This document shows, piece by piece, positions 63,727 to 64,000 of a stretch of DNA of 64,000 bases. The position numbers and the translations under genes are program-made. The stretch is from Bacillus ndiopicus (GTDB lineage: Bacteria; Bacillota; Bacilli; Bacillales_A; Planococcaceae): the NCBI RefSeq assembly GCF_000612805.1, contig NZ_HG964405.1:9963-73962 (forward strand), written 5' to 3'. A model generated the notes under the pieces. The model saw only the letters and a list, made by a program, of their open reading frames with translations. It was not told the origin of the DNA and searched no databases. The number at the start of each line of letters is the position of its first letter. Position 1 is the stretch's first letter.

Positions 63727-64000
63727 ATGTCAACAACGGTAATAGATTCGAAAAAAGCACAGCAGCCAGCCGCACAATATTCGCCACTGAAAGAGTTTTG
63801 GCGCAATTATAAAAAGAAAAAAGTGGCGTTGATTGCCAGTGTTTTTATTTTCCTTTTAATTGTTATTGCATTTATAGGTCCTTATATCGCGCCATACGAT
63901 CCTTATGAACCAAACTATGATGCTATTTTAGAAGGTCCAAGTGCAGCCCATTTTGCTGGAACAGATGAATATGGACGAGATATTTTTAGTCGCTTGCTAG
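63727..64000 (+). CDS. Peptide ABC transporter permease (GsiD/DppC type), N-terminal part
   Basis: First 91 codons only; the window ends inside the gene. N-terminal cytoplasmic tail, one membrane helix (VALIASVFIFLLIVIAFIGP) and the OppC-type HFAGTDEYGRDIFSRLL. ATG after AAGGGGGGAG. Second permease of the transporter; ATPase genes probably lie beyond the window. Confidence 0.9.
   Translation, partial: MSTTVIDSKKAQQPAAQYSPLKEFWRNYKKKKVALIASVFIFLLIVIAFIGPYIAPYDPYEPNYDAILEGPSAAHFAGTDEYGRDIFSRLL

Overview
The window comes from the chromosome of a low-GC, endospore-forming Bacillales bacterium. Gene content and order look like the Lysinibacillus / Solibacillus / Ureibacillus group (Caryophanaceae). 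The evidence is AT-rich intergenic DNA, a spore-germinant receptor operon, S-box, T-box and purine riboswitches, and patchy synteny with the yt* region of Bacillus subtilis (men genes, ytkD, ytmA, pckA/metK divergent pair, ytoA, ytpA, ytqAB, leuS). I see no rRNA, tRNA, CRISPR, phage gene or transposase. The genus is inferred; no database search was possible.

Layout. 0-2.7 kb: NERD-domain protein, TPR protein and an Mta-like MerR regulator with its own 19-bp-spacer promoter. 2.7-7.6 kb: glycerol regulon glpD, glpP, glpF, glpK, with a terminator-bearing leader before both glpD and glpFK, as expected for GlpP antitermination. 7.6-19.8 kb: menaquinone genes menA (divergent), menF-menD-menH-menB and menE. 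The last is separated from menB by a chemoreceptor, a two-component system and a small membrane protein; menC is not in the window. 20-24 kb: small hypothetical gene, Zur-boxed znuA, yidD, Nudix hydrolase ytkD, hydrolase ytmA. 23.7-28 kb: minus-strand gerA-type operon (A, C, small D, B). 28-34 kb: pckA and metK back to back, metK behind a SAM riboswitch; gamma-carbonic-anhydrase-like ytoA; a YtpA-like hydrolase fold that has lost its nucleophile serine. 34-40.5 kb: alsT-type symporter, XRE-cupin regulator, MHS transporter plus ornithine-cyclodeaminase-family enzyme, and a pbuE-type exporter behind a guanine-type riboswitch. 40.6-46.7 kb: cytochrome bd assembly genes cydDC, divergent from cydA-cydB-cydS; cydS encodes 34 residues. 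46.8-55.1 kb: ytqB/ytqA (tRNA wobble-uridine modification), MFS transporter, T-box leuS, RlmI-like methyltransferase, PQQ-type dehydrogenase lipoprotein. 55.3-60.6 kb: a promoter-to-terminator noncoding transcript of about 440 nt, then a polyamine operon speA-speE-CASDH-CASDC. 60.6-64 kb: gsi/opp-type peptide ABC transporter, its second permease cut by the window end.

The most interesting non-genic material is: (i) the structured ~440-nt RNA directly before the polyamine operon, which I cannot assign to any family I know; (ii) four diverged copies of a 92-184 bp hairpin-rich intergenic repeat; (iii) two arrays of a degenerate 21-bp GGGCGAA repeat, each touching the 3' end of a minus-strand gene; (iv) a 150-bp nested-hairpin element between pckA and metK; and (v) several candidate operators and RNA switches described below.
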